Of a stretch of DNA of 64,000 nucleotides, positions 44,280 through 55,074 are shown in pieces. The DNA is from Urechis unicinctus (lineage: Eukaryota > Annelida > Polychaeta > Xenopneusta > Urechidae). The stretch spans positions 17,447,464 to 17,511,463 of the forward strand of contig CM067357.1 in NCBI GenBank assembly GCA_034190875.2, in the 5' to 3' direction. How positions within the stretch are numbered: position 1 is the first letter of the stretch; the number at the start of each line of letters is the position of its first letter. The position numbers and the translations under genes are program-made. The notes under the pieces are model-generated. The model was not told the origin of the DNA. It ran no database searches and worked only from the letters and a program-made list of their open reading frames with translations.

Positions 44280-47200
44280 ATGGCGGGCATTATACAATGG
44301 AATTGTCGAGGACTTCGGAATAATCATGAAGAACTTCTTACTTTACTCAACAAAAATAATGGTATTGCAGCCTGCCTTCAGGAAACATTTCTGAAGGCGG
44401 AAAATAACTATAGCTTGAAAGGCTATAAATCTTACCATAAATTTGTAGGCACTGGGGAACGAGCTTCTGGCGGCTCGTCCATTTTAATCAAGGATTTTAT
44501 TCCCCAGAAAGAAATAGAATTCAATACAAACCTTCAAGCAGTAGCAGTAAATATTACCTTAAATAAGTCCATCACACTTTGCTCCCTTTACTTACCACCA
44601 AGCTGAAATTTTACACGGGGAGAACTGGACAACATCGTGGCCCAGTTGCCAGAGCCAGTTCTCCTCATGGGTGATTTTAATGCCCACAACTCTTTATGGG
44701 GCAATACATATGATGATGGAAAAGGCCAAATTGTAGAAGATTTCTTCATTTCTCACAATCTCTGCCTTTTAAATGACGGCTCAAATACATACATCCATCC
44801 AGGCTATGGCACACCCACCGCAATAGATCTTTCTTTCTCTTCTCCTTCTTTGTTTCTCGACCTTGCATGGGAAGTTGGTGTCGATGATACCTGTGGAAGT
44901 GACCACTTCCCCATTCTTATCCACCTAAACCCTCCGTTACCACCAGAGTCACCTCAAAGTGGCAGCTGCATAAAGCAGACTGGCCCTCCTTTGGATCTCT
45001 GTGTGGGGAGGCTATCCACAGGGATAAGATGCAAGGGAGAGATACACACATCGATACATTTTGTGCTAAACTGCTTGAAATTGCCTCCAAAACTATTCCG
45101 AAGTCCTCGGCAAAGCCCAGGCGCATCCCAAAACCATCGTTTAACCAAGACTGCCAGGACGCCATCAACCACAGAAAAAGGGCCCTTAAGTTTTTTCAAA
45201 CTCACCCAACCCCTGCAAACCTGGCATCATTCAGGGCAGTGAGAGCGAGAGCTCGGCGGGTCGTTAAAGAAAGTAAAAAGAATTCATGGAAAACTTATAT
45301 ATCAAAATTAAACTCGAAAACATCAATCAAAAAGACATGGGAAATGGTCCGCAAAATAAGTGGAAAAAACACCTCTTTCACTTCTTCTTACCTTCTAACA
45401 CCAGATGGTAATGAAGTCAAAAACAAACAAGAAATATCTAACATCATAGCGGACACAATAACCATGAATTCTTCCACTGCTAATTATACTGAAAAGTTTC
45501 AAAGACATAAACAGATTACTGAAAGAACAAAACTTAATTTTAGATCAAACAACGAAGAAAATTATAATGTTCCTTTTACTTTAGAAGAATTGAAAGAATC
45601 TTTGAAACTCTGCAAGGACACTGCAGTAGGACCAGACGATGTTCATTACCAACTTCTTAAACATCTTCCAGAAGAGTCCTTGTATGTCTTATTAGACATA
45701 TACAATCACATATGGAGCAGTGGAGAATATCCGGACTCATGGAGAGAGGCTACCATCATCCCTCTCCCAAAGTCAGGAAAAGACCCAACCAACCCGTCGA
45801 GCTACAGGCCCATCGCTCTCACGAGCTGTCTCTGTAAAACCATGGAGCGAATCGTTAACAAGCGTCTTATGTGGTACTTGGAAATTAATAATATAATAAA
45901 TGAACATCAATCTGGCTTTAGAAAAGGCCGATGTACCACAGACAACCTTGTTAAGTTAGAATCTTATATTAGGGATGCATTTTTAAAGGGGGACCATGTC
46001 GTGTCTGTTTTTCGATCTTGAGAAAGCATATGACACGACATGGAAATATGGGATTTTAAAAGATCTACAAGAAGCTGGTCTTCGAGGTAATATGCCACTA
46101 TTTATACAAAATTTTTTAAATGATAGATTTTTTAAGGTAAGAATTGGGACATCACTTTCGGACCAACATGGTCAGCAAATGGGGGTCCCACAGGGCAGCA
46201 TTCTTTCTGTCACACTTTTCAATCTAAAGATCAATAGCATCACAAAAGTTCTTAAACCTGAAATAGAAAAATCACTTTATGTAGACGATTTCCTTATATC
46301 TTACCGATCCAGCAGTATGACCACCATAGAACGCCAGCTACAAATCAACCTTAACAAAATTCAGAAATGGGCAGATGAAAATGGTTTCAAATTTTCTACT
46401 ACAAAAACAGTTTGTGTACATTTTTGTCAAAGAAGGGGCCTTCACCCTGACCCAGAATTAACCATCAATAAAAATCCCGTCCCTGTTGTGGAAGAAACCA
46501 AATTCTTAGGTATCATATTTGATTCAAAACTTAATTTTAAATCCCATATTAATTATATCAGGAATAAATGTCTCAAGGCAATGAATCTTCTTAAAGTAGT
46601 GTCCAAGCTGGACTGGGGAGCTGACAGGCAGGTCCTGCTCAGGCTCTACCGGTCCTTGATAAGATCAAAGCTTGACTATGGCTGCATCGTTTACGGTGCA
46701 GCTCGAAAATCTTATCTAAAACGACTGGACATAGTCCAGAATCAGGCTCTGAGGATTTGCCTTGGGGCATTTCGAACATCACCCATTGAAAGCCTCCACA
46801 CTGAAGCCAATGAAATGCCTATCCATCTAAGAAGAAACAAACTGGCCCTTCAATATGCAATTAAAATAAAAGCAATCCAGATCACCCTGCCTATGACATT
46901 ATCTTCCATCCCAAATACCAAGTAATATATGAAAATAAACCTAATGCCATACCACCTCTTGGCATCCGTATTCAAGAATCGCTAAACAACATATCCAATA
47001 ATTTAGACATTATTGCTCCAAACAAAATTCCCGAAACACCACCCTGGCAATTGAACACACCAACAATAGACACATCCCTTACCAAATATGATAAATTAAA
47101 TGCAAATGACCTCTTGATGTAATTTCATGAAATAAAAGAACATCACAAAGACAAGATACTTATTTATACTGATGGATCCAAAGATGCAAACCATGTGGGC

Positions 47201-47938
47201 GCTGGAGTCGTGTTCGGACCTCAGACCCACAAGGAAAGACTGCCTGGTGCAGCATCTGTTTTTACAGCCGAAGCTACCGCAATAAGGATGGCATTGGGCC
47301 TTATTGCTCACCATCCCAATGCGGATTTTACAATTTTTAGTGATTCTTTATCTGCCCTGGAGGCAATTGGGAATAAGTTGTTATCGTGCCATATTGTTGT
47401 AGATATTTTAGAAAATCTTACTCGTTTATCCATGCTGGGAAAAAATGTTGAGTTTGTCTGGGTACCCAGTCACATAGGTATCCCAGGCAACGAAAGAGCC
47501 GATAGGACTGCAAAGGAAGCCCTACATGAGCCAGTGTCTGAAACCAAGATTCCCTTTACAGACTTAAAACCGCAGGTCGTTAAACTTTTTAAAACAAAAA
47601 TGGCAGGACCAGTGGGATGAATCCATTCCAAACAAACTTTACGAAATCCAGCCTCAACTTGGGGAGTGGCCACACAACTGCAGAGAGAGCCGAAGAGAAG
47701 AGGTCGTTCTTGCTCGCGCTCGTATAGGACACACCTATACAACTCATGCCTTTCTACTAAGGGATGAGCCCATCCCTGAATGTATTCCTTGTCAATGTAC
47801 CTATACTGTCAAGCACATTCTCATCGAATGTGCTGATTTGATTTTGATCCGAAATCGCTTCTTCCGGGTTCAAACCCTTTCAGAATTGTTTGAAAGGGTG
47901 AATCCATCCAAGATACTTGGATTCATAAGAGAAATTTG
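44280..47938 (+). pseudogene. LINE F ORF2: endonuclease, RT, RNase H
   Basis: ATG at 44280 (MAGIIQWNCRGLRNNHEELL). Endonuclease: LQETFLKAEN, LLMGDFNAHNSLWG, AIDLSFSSPSLF, GSDHFPILIHLNPP. RT: ATIIPLPKSGKDPTNPSSYR, FFDLEKAYDTTW, MGVPQGSILSVTLFNLKIN, SLYVDDFLISY. RNase H: GAGVVFGPQTHKERLPGA, IFSDSLSALEAIGNK, WVPSHIGIPGNERADR. Breaks include a stop at 44604, frame changes near 45.0-45.2, 46.0, 46.9 and 47.6 kb, a stop at 47120, and TGA in the last codons where D has GGA. At least six lesions. Confidence 0.92.
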
Positions 47939-48136
47939 ACTTTTCTATAGATTTTAGACCATACAATTCTCAAATTATTATATATAATTCATATAATTCA
48001 ATTAATACTAATTTATAGTTAGTTTTAACCCTTGACTCCTTCTTATCCTTTCGTACTCGTATTTACCCCTCCTTAAGTAGGCACCATATAACACACTAGT
48101 GTTGGTGTTCCGTTAAACCCTATACTTACCTTACCT
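47939..48136 (+). other. LINE F 3' UTR and tail
   Basis: About 200 bp, AT-rich then CCTCCTTAAGTAGGCACCAT..ACACTAGTGTTGG and the tail CGTTAAACCCTATACTTACC + TTACC. The last 50 bases are almost the same as the SINE 3' end, as expected if one RT recognises both RNAs. Confidence 0.85.
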
Positions 48137-48139
48137 TTG

Positions 48140-48255
48140 TATCGGCCATCCAAAATACCCGTCAAACTGTGGATGGTGCGGGCCTTCAGTCCTTTCAGAT
48201 GGAGAGTTGCCATGCAAGTTGAAGAAGTAACTGCAACAGACTTATTTTCACCCAA
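48140..48255 (-). pseudogene. Pif1-like helicase fragment (motif Ia region)
   Basis: Minus-strand frame GENKSVAVTSSTCMATLHLK, GLKARTIHSLTGILDGRYK. Pif1 helicases have .V.VTA.TG.AA..L.G.TIHS..GI; the TIHSLTGI box is a good match. It is cut on one side by the tail of LINE F and on the other by a SINE head fragment at 48257-48297. Confidence 0.5.
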
Positions 48256-48256
48256 C

Positions 48257-48297
48257 ACCCCCTGTGGGTGCCGGGATAGAATAGACCCACTGTAGTG
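48257..48297 (+). mobile_element. SINE 5' head fragment
   Basis: Only CCCCCTGTGGGTGCCGGGATAGAATAG-type head sequence, 40 bp, ending at CCCACTGTA. The following 48298-48770 has no recognisable feature. Confidence 0.75.
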
Positions 48298-48770
48298 ATA
48301 CCGATGCCAGAATATATGTAGAAAGTTTTTAAAAAATGGTCATTGTTTTATTTGTAACCATTCGGGATAAGTAGGGACAACCAACCCTCCCAATCAGATT
48401 TACAGGAATGAGTGACAGAGGTTAGAGGTGCGCGTTCTTCAGAATGTTTCAATGCTCATAGAAGCTAGGTATAATTCCAATAAAAAAGCGTTTAATCTGT
48501 CAGTAATTTTGGTTTTGTTAGCACAGAATGCAAACGTTGGAGAGTATGCCAAACTTGTTGTGATGGGTATAAAAAAAGCATGTATATATCTAGTCCCAAC
48601 AGAGCTAACATATATAGACCGGTGGTGGCAACAGGTGTCGTTTAGCAGGTAGTTTTCACATGCATTATGTTTGGAGTTAGTGTTGTCATACATTATGGTG
48701 ATAAAATAGACTGTCAGAAGTAATGGAAAATCGGAAATTCAAGTCTAGTTTATAAATCATTATTAACTAC

Positions 48771-49500
48771 TTACAGGAAAAAAGTGGGGAAATTTGTTGC
48801 TACAACGCACTCTTTGTTTTGGAGTGACCTGTCGTTGGGGCCGACGGTTTTCCTATGGGATGCGTTTACCCGTACATTATTCTTGGCATCTTCCCATTCC
48901 TTCAGTTTGAGCCTCGCTGGTTCTTTTCCTCTCCAGGCATTATACAGGGTAAGTCTAGTTACAAGTAATGACCGAAGGGTATTAATCTCTTGAGCATTCC
49001 ACATTATATATTTATCCTGGGTCATTTTGTTTATGGAGGTGACGATCAGCACTTTCAGTTGGTTTGCGCAGAACTTCTTGCCTTTTGGTATCAATCAGGA
49101 CATGGCTTCTGTAGAATATGACGTCCCTGTTAAGATCAAGGACTGAGAAAAATGTATTAATCACCGGGCTTTCCTCGACTTGAGTAAGTACCCAAGGTTG
49201 ATATTGAGGTCGGTCCTTCCCTTGAAGTCAATTTGTTCAGGACTTCCTCTATAATAGGATCGAAAACATCCCTGCCACATGTGTCTGGGTTACCTGATGT
49301 CTGTCGCATTTAAATTATTAGACTTGCGAACCTGTGCATTTCATTGAGAACCGACTTTTGTCACGCATGATCGCTTTATCTCTTAAGCGTCGGCCAAGCA
49401 AAACAACAGCAGGGTCACTACGACATAATTATCCGACTGCATCATCGCGGATATGGTTCATTACGTCTAGCTGAAATGAGGAAGGGGCTCCATTGCTAAT
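48771..49500 (-). pseudogene. Decayed member of a tyrosine-recombinase-like invertebrate family
   Basis: Order on the minus strand: HISNGAPSSFQLDVMNHIRD, DAVG, DPAVVLLGRRLRDKAIMRDK (about 49440-49370), a degraded stretch, then TQDKYIMWNAQEINTLRSLL, VTRLTLYNAWRGKEPARLKL, KEWEDAKNNVRVN (48990-48860). I recall large, uncharacterised mollusc protein families with LLGRRLWDK and SRLTLFNARRGGEPARL in this order, followed by RH..ST and a GH..Y end like tyrosine recombinases (Crypton-like). That second half is not seen here. Several stops and frame changes, so a relic. Confidence 0.45.
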
Positions 49501-49819
49501 ATGTAGATTATCAACGGTAACAGGATTTACCTGGTTGGCATGTTCTTTTGTGTCACCAGATGCTGAGTGAACCAAAAACAAAACATCAGTACATCACAAA
49601 GCGTCCATTTCCTTGGGGTCTTTCTCTTTGCAACTGCCCTCCTTATTTCAGGAGTTTTTGGTTGGTCTAGTGTATACCCTGTTTGCGCATATTGTCGAGA
49701 TCTTTGTTTTGCGATATTCCAGACTTCATCTAGTATTGTTAATGTGGATACATATATCTTTTATATAGGACATATAACCGTTCAAATTTAATAGTGATCA
49801 ACACAAACTAATTTGTCTT
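49501..49819. other. No recognisable feature
   Basis: Contains an open frame with hydrophobic stretches (49567-49791) but no supporting motif, splice site or similarity to other parts of the window. Confidence 0.3.
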
Positions 49820-52249
49820 CGCCGGTGTCCATTCCCCCTGTGGGTCCGGGGGTAGAATAGGTCCACTGTATCCTTCTGCATGTCGTAAGAGGCGACTAAT
49901 AGGGGGCAACCTGTTGGCCGTGGGTTGCGACTCGTGTCGGTGGACAATGGGATCCTGGTGGTTGAGTGGAGTGGTTCTTTTGAGGGCCATATCTGCAACA
50001 TACCACTCTGGCCCGGATTTCGTCTAGACGAGAGGCTGGAATGGCCTGGTTCAGTCAATCGGCTTGTGGTGACTGGCCCTAGGATAATCGTTTCCATTTT
50101 TATCTTTTCCATCTCCATTTTCATTTATCCTAGAAGGCGGCTGCTTAATCAGGTCAATCTTATCTATTAACCTTTCTTGGCACCATATAACACATACGTG
50201 TTGGTGTGCCGTTAAACCCTATTCTCACTCACTCACTCGCCGGTGTCCATTGAAAGTTCAAGTTTACAGATGACCCGGTCCCCTTTACTCCATCGATTGT
50301 TACCACCCCTTCTTTTATTTCATCAGAACAATTTAGCCGCAAAACTGAAAATATGATTAATTCCGATCCAATCTTAGTAGCTCGTTCTAAATGGCATATA
50401 ATACTATGCAAATCTCATTCAACAAAATGTAAACTGATAACAGGGTCTTAGCTCGGATTTGAAAACCGCCCGTATTTCCCAACCCCGTTCATTACGTTAA
50501 GACCAACTTATTTTAAGTTACCGTAAATATCTCGCTATCAGACAGAATGATGCATTGATAATACGATCATTCTTTGATGAAAACGCTTTCAGATATTTTT
50601 TGATTATTATTCCTTATTTGATCCGGCCTGTTGACGTGGAGAACATTGACCGACTCGTACTGGTCGTAATCCACATTGACATCGTTCAGCCTGATTGACG
50701 CCCCACATCTACTGGCACAAACCCTGCCTCCTGCAAGAGTTTGACTCTGACAGAGCCAATACTGTCGGAAACTCGCGTTTCATCTATTTCGTCGGCCTGT
50801 CAACCAAAAATAAACATTAATGCCATTTGTTAACATCTCAAAATCATCACAACCGGCCATTTGCTCTATAAACTAATCTCATAAGTAAGGATGAACGGCT
50901 CTGCTTGACCTGCGCTAGGCTATTCCCTTTGTTTCACATCATGTGGTAGAGAGAGGACGAGGGCAATAATAAGACCACATATCATCGTTAAACCACGTCA
51001 TCTAACTAAGTGTATTGGGAACTACATAATCTATATTACAACCATTGTACGACGAATATTATCCACACTGGATTTGTTTGGATATAGAATATCGTCTCGC
51101 TGTATCAGTTAACTGGTAAACATCTCACGTTGCGTATTGTAAATGAAGCCATGTTATAGAAGTCTTTGCATCCGAGTTCATTTGTTGTAAACAAACTTGC
51201 CGCATCAACCCTTCCTTCAAAGGAAACTTTCCTTTTGACCGGGGAACTTCTGTGGAAGAGACCACCACCTTATCTGGCGCATGAATACGCGCTGTCCCTG
51301 CGGCCTGATCTTCAGCTGTTACCAGCTTGTTCCCTGATCTAAACACACAATGATATAATATTCATCCAGCAGTTCATTGAAAGAGTAAATAAAAAATAAA
51401 CTGTACGCAAATACATGAATCAACAATTACACATTTTGAAATGATAATAGATTATTGCAGTGAAGATTAATGAGGCACCATCGGATTTCTGGAAGATAGG
51501 AGTTGGGGCAGATTAGCAAAATGGATTGTTCACAATAATTGGAGGATACTTTTTTGCATTCCAACGATTTGGAAAAAATTGTGATCTACCACGGAGAGTG
51601 AAATGATGTATCCATTAATGCCAAGGATTAATTCTTACCTGAAAACTGTACTCTCTTTTACAAACAGGATATTCCTGTTGTCGTCCTCCCTGCAGTTGGT
51701 TAGAAGGATTCTATGTCCTACGACAAACTGCGTAGTTGGGTTCATATACACCTACCCGAAACAATTTATCCTCTCTCTTTAACGCTAGTGTTAGGCAATT
51801 AATTCTCTTGCCGCCGTACCGGTGTAGATAATGGCTTCTCCGCACGAAACCACTAAACCGGCAAGCTTTCCTACAATCGTTTTCTGAAACATAAAACATT
51901 TCTTAATCTAAGCACCTAACCAAATCATTAATGTATCCACATTCTGTTGATCGAGAGAAAATATAAACTAACGAGCTAATATAATGCAATATAACATTTG
52001 TTACTAACCTTCGCTTCGAATAATATACCTAAACACGGTTGTGCGTGCTGTTATATGCAAAACTCCATCTCTTTTCAGAGTTTCCCTAATTATTATCGTT
52101 TGCCCTGCTTTCAGCTTGGCGTCCATCATTTGTGAATGAGCGTAGCATATTACACTTTCATTTTCATCGGTAACAACACACAGCCGTAATGAAGGGCGGC
52201 TGCCACCATTCCACCCGTGTTGAGACCTAGCCGCGATGCACACAGTCAT
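49808..52249 (-). CDS. Putative spliced host gene, minus strand (unrecognised; last exon hit by a SINE)
   Basis: First exon 52249 to about 52010: MTVCIAARSQHGWNGGSRPS, then IIIRETLKRDGVLHITARTT, preceded by CCAAGATG. Further exon-like segments with GT-AG borders: about 51883-51755 (acceptor TTTTATGTTTCAG, donor CGGGTAGGT); 51335-51125 (acceptor GTGTTTAG, donor AACGTGAGA); 50815-50690 (acceptor TTGGTTGACAG; ADEIDETRVSDSIGSVRVKL); and last exon 50360-50238 plus 49819-49808 (acceptor ATATTTTCAG; CSDEIKEGVVTIDGVKGTGS ... FQWTPAKTN, stop). The SINE splits the last exon before its final codons. The first exon's strand-rich pattern could be an OB fold, but I do not recognise the family. Exon borders and phases are tentative. 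Confidence 0.4.
49834..50237 (+). mobile_element. SINE, full-length reference copy with perfect target-site duplication
   Basis: 404 bp, bounded by CGCCGGTGTCCATT at 49820-49833 and 50238-50251 (14 of 14). Head CCCCCTGTGGGTCCGGGGGT; A-box-like TGTCGTAAGAGG at 49881-49892; B-box-like GGTTGCGACTC at about 49922-49932, spacing close to that in tRNA genes; pyrimidine-rich middle; GGCGGCTGCTTAATCAGG; tail CCGTTAAACCCTATTCTC + (ACTC)n. The insertion lies in the apparent last exon of a minus-strand host gene. Confidence 0.97.
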
Positions 52250-52552
52250 CTTGGCGACTGATCCACCTTATTGTTCAATAAACAAATTCATTGAGTATAA
52301 TATATTTGAGTAAAATTTTATCATTTTTTTTCTATGTATATCCAACCCATTCTCGAGCTTACACTCACAACCATTGGATAGTGGTCACTTCGCCTTACAT
52401 TAGCACCCATTGGGTAGTGTAAGAAGGCCTCTCGGCGCCTATGCCCGACAGCCTTTCATAAACTATCGCACGTAGGAGAGTGTAAGGAGAATGGTTTGGC
52501 ATGGGGCGTGAAATAAGGAAGGATCCCTTTTTACCGAGCCTCATCAGCCCAA
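52250..52552. promoter_or_regulatory. Bidirectional promoter between two head-to-head genes
   Basis: 303 bp separates divergent first exons, each beginning with an AAGATG context (CCAAGATGACTGTG on the minus strand, CCCAAGATGGCAGAC on the plus). AAGATGGC matches the YY1-type element often placed over the start codon of short-UTR genes. The interval holds a pair of similar segments (GTGGTCACTTCGCC / ATTGGGTAGTGTAAG) and no TATA box. Confidence 0.45.
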
Positions 52553-55074
52553 GATGGCAGACACACGGTCAGGTGAGGATGCTTCGATGTTTTAATTGTA
52601 ATTAAATCGTCAATTATGTACACTAACCGAAGATGGACTCAGGTGTAAGCACCATGAAACTTGTCAAAGGGCACTTGTAGTAATATTTGTTCCATGCTTT
52701 AATTTTATAGTCACTTGTTTCATATTAACACGCTCTCTACCTTAGGTTACACAATATATTGCGATCAGTGGAAGGGGTTGTCTTGTTTATATTACCGTCG
52801 TGTGCGGCTAGGGAAGTGGGGGGGGGGGCTTTGCTTCCCGCAAACGTTTATGTCATTCCTATATTATCGACAATCTGATATGATGATATGGGAATGTACA
52901 GCGTTCCTTTTATCAGCATCTAGGCAAAGAATCTTAACCTCTGATAGCCCTACAAGACGTCTGCATGTTACCGTTACACCGGAGCTAAACCTCTGACAGC
53001 TCCGCTCTTTTTACTACTTTCGATTTCACATCCGAGCTTTAGAGGCGAAGTGCAGCCAGTAAAATTACGGAGCTTCCGAAGTCAAAACGACGATGAACTC
53101 ACTAAAAACTTACCGAAGCCCTCCAAGCAAAACAGTTTGTGACAAAATGCAAGATTATATCACAAAATCACACGAGGTCTGTTTATATTACTACAGTTTT
53201 GTCTACTTGTTCTGTTTGAGCCGCGCACGACGGTAGTATAAAAATATGTCAATAAGAGTCGTCCACAGCTATAAAATACGGCAAATCATGAAACTTTGTT
53301 AAAAAAACATGGTTGACTCCCATAATGCAACATAACTGCGTTAATTCTCGTTCATGTTTTCGATTGCACGATAGCCATGTTGGACAACAATTTTAAAATT
53401 GTGTTGGATTTCGTTGATTCTGTTGATTAGAAGTATGACTGTTGTTGGACACTAGGCAAGATTGATGATAAGACATTTGTTGATATGAAAATGTGTATTT
53501 TTTTAACTGTCCCTTGTCTGCGTTGCGAGAAGGAGCAAATTTGCTTATAACGCTCACAATTCTGCATACGGACCGTCGCCTCTTAGGTGGCATCAAAACA
53601 CCAGGGGCGAGTTACCTTGCCTAATCAGCAACCACCTCCTCTTTGTTCGTTGGTAGTTTGGGGGGTTCCTGTGGCAGTTGTACAGGCTGTTAAATGATAG
53701 CATTATCGATAGCTATAGACAGGACAATGAAATCGGTGAGGCGACGTAAGTTGAGAGAAAGCTAAATAAACTGAATTTGATGTTTGTTTTGGCACTTTTG
53801 AAGGCTAGAATTTATGCAGATACAAAAATATATGTGAAACTTTTGTTTAAATGCAGACCCTGAGAAGGCATTTGATAAAGCCGCTGCTAAATTACTCAAA
53901 GCACTTCGCCCAGCTAAGGCAAAATCTTCCCGTCTTGTTGTTAACTCTCCACTGAGGAGTACCTCTGGTGTAATACCACATGGTGTGAAGCGCAAGCAAA
54001 CCTGAGCTTCTTCAGCCTGACTAAATAATCATGGTACCTTTGTTAATTATGAAATATTCCAGAAAAATTAATTTCACAAAATTTACTGATCTCTAAGAAC
54101 ACATTCAGGAGCATCCTTTGCTTGTGTTACAAACAGTTGATACACCTACTTCCATAGAGGCCCTTATACATGAAAATCCTATCGGTAAGATCATGATATT
54201 TGTGGAAAGTTGCTACTGCATTTTTTATGTTCAATAAAAATTAAACATGAATTAGTAGTTATAGTGATAGAGGGTAAATTTATATCTTCTGACGATAGAT
54301 GTTAACTGTGTGAAGGAGACGATTTAGTTTCTGACATTTGGAAAAAGTACAGCCAATTATCTGACCCAAGTTCAAGATCACCATGATGATAGTGAGCTGA
54401 CCGATTGGCAAAAGCGAAAACTGGAAAGCCAAAATCTTTGGGAGACCCAAAGGCAATCGGTAGTTGACTCATTGCTAGCAAACATGGCACCATCTGCTCA
54501 AGAGCTAGAATGTTGCCTGTGTGCAAATCCATCAAAACTACGGTAATGTTACGCAAGTAATATTGTAATATCTACCTATGAATGACCTTTTGTGCACTAA
54601 TGTATAACTTTCATATTCAGGTGTCTACAGTGCCAGATGTTTATGTGTGAGGATCATGACAAGCCCAACACCTTTGTGAAGGATGCCATGACAGGGAATG
54701 GTTTCATCTTGATTTCTACTACCCACTCCCTACTGAGATGCCAGAAGATAATCCCAAGGCAGGATATAATCATTCAAATCGATTCCACTATACTGAATAG
54801 ATTGATATTTTGCAAAAGGGTACCCGAGAAACTTTTGCCAAAATACTGCAGTCAGTGTGCATATTCTGCCTGCATGGTGTTGGTTCCTGGTGTGAATTGT
54901 ATTATCCTTCCTATTACAAATTTTTTATGCATTACACTTATGTTAAAATCTTCCATATGACATGCCACGATAACATATTGTGACTTTTTCCAATGCGCAT
55001 TTGCAGGGAGATATGATCTTCACTTGCCAAATTCCATTTGTGAAAACTGTGGTTACAATGATCCAATGAAAGTA
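52553..55074 (+). pseudogene. KDZ/CxC-type transposase-derived gene, N-terminal exons
   Basis: Exon 1 (52553-52571, MADTRS + G) joins in phase to exon 2 (from about 53857, acceptor TTTAAATGCAG) giving DPEKAFDKAAAKLLKALRPA and so on. Then about 54105-54183 (HIQEHPLLVLQTVDTPTS), about 54325-54542 (SELTDWQKRKLESQNLWETQ ... CCLCANPSKL), and from 54622, in exact phase, RCLQCQMFMCEDHDK. The last piece, about 55007-55071, reads GRYDLHLPNSICENCGYNDP. W..RK...W, C..C..LRC..C...C..H and GRYDL..P...CE.C are hallmarks of cysteine clusters in front of KDZ transposases. The frame changes within the fourth exon (VSDIWKKYSQLSDPSS runs out of frame with the rest), so it is either a pseudogene or holds an unrecognised intron. 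Confidence 0.5.

Larger units (their letters stand above)
42478..48136 (+). mobile_element. LINE copy F, near full-length
   Basis: 5.66 kb from the CCCCCTGTTGGTGCGGGGG head at 42478 to the CCCTATACTTACCTTACC tail at 48136: 5' UTR 42478-43060, ORF1 to 44278, ORF2 44280-47938, 3' UTR 47939-48136. The subfamily (with C, D, E) is distinct from A/B. Both ORFs are broken several times, so it is dead. Flanks share only TGTAT, so no firm target-site duplication. Confidence 0.92.

Noticed and set aside
42465-48140. Target-site duplication for LINE F
   Set aside because: Only TGTAT is shared by the two flanks, too short to count.
48784-48993. Plus-strand hydrophobic frame
   Set aside because: Opposite strand of the recombinase-like relic, which gives the better motif match.
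49834-49906. SINE head as a true tRNA-derived promoter
   Set aside because: A- and B-box-like motifs are present at tRNA-like spacing, but the B box has an extra base and no cloverleaf with normal arm lengths forms; kept only as a possibility.
49834-49906. HDV-like or hammerhead ribozyme at the element 5' end
   Set aside because: I could not place the HDV double pseudoknot or the hammerhead CTGATGA/GAAA core; only a three-way junction is supported.
53762-53995. Minus-strand frame of 77 codons
   Set aside because: Shadow of the plus-strand exon DPEKAFDKAAAKLL..., which has splice-phase support.
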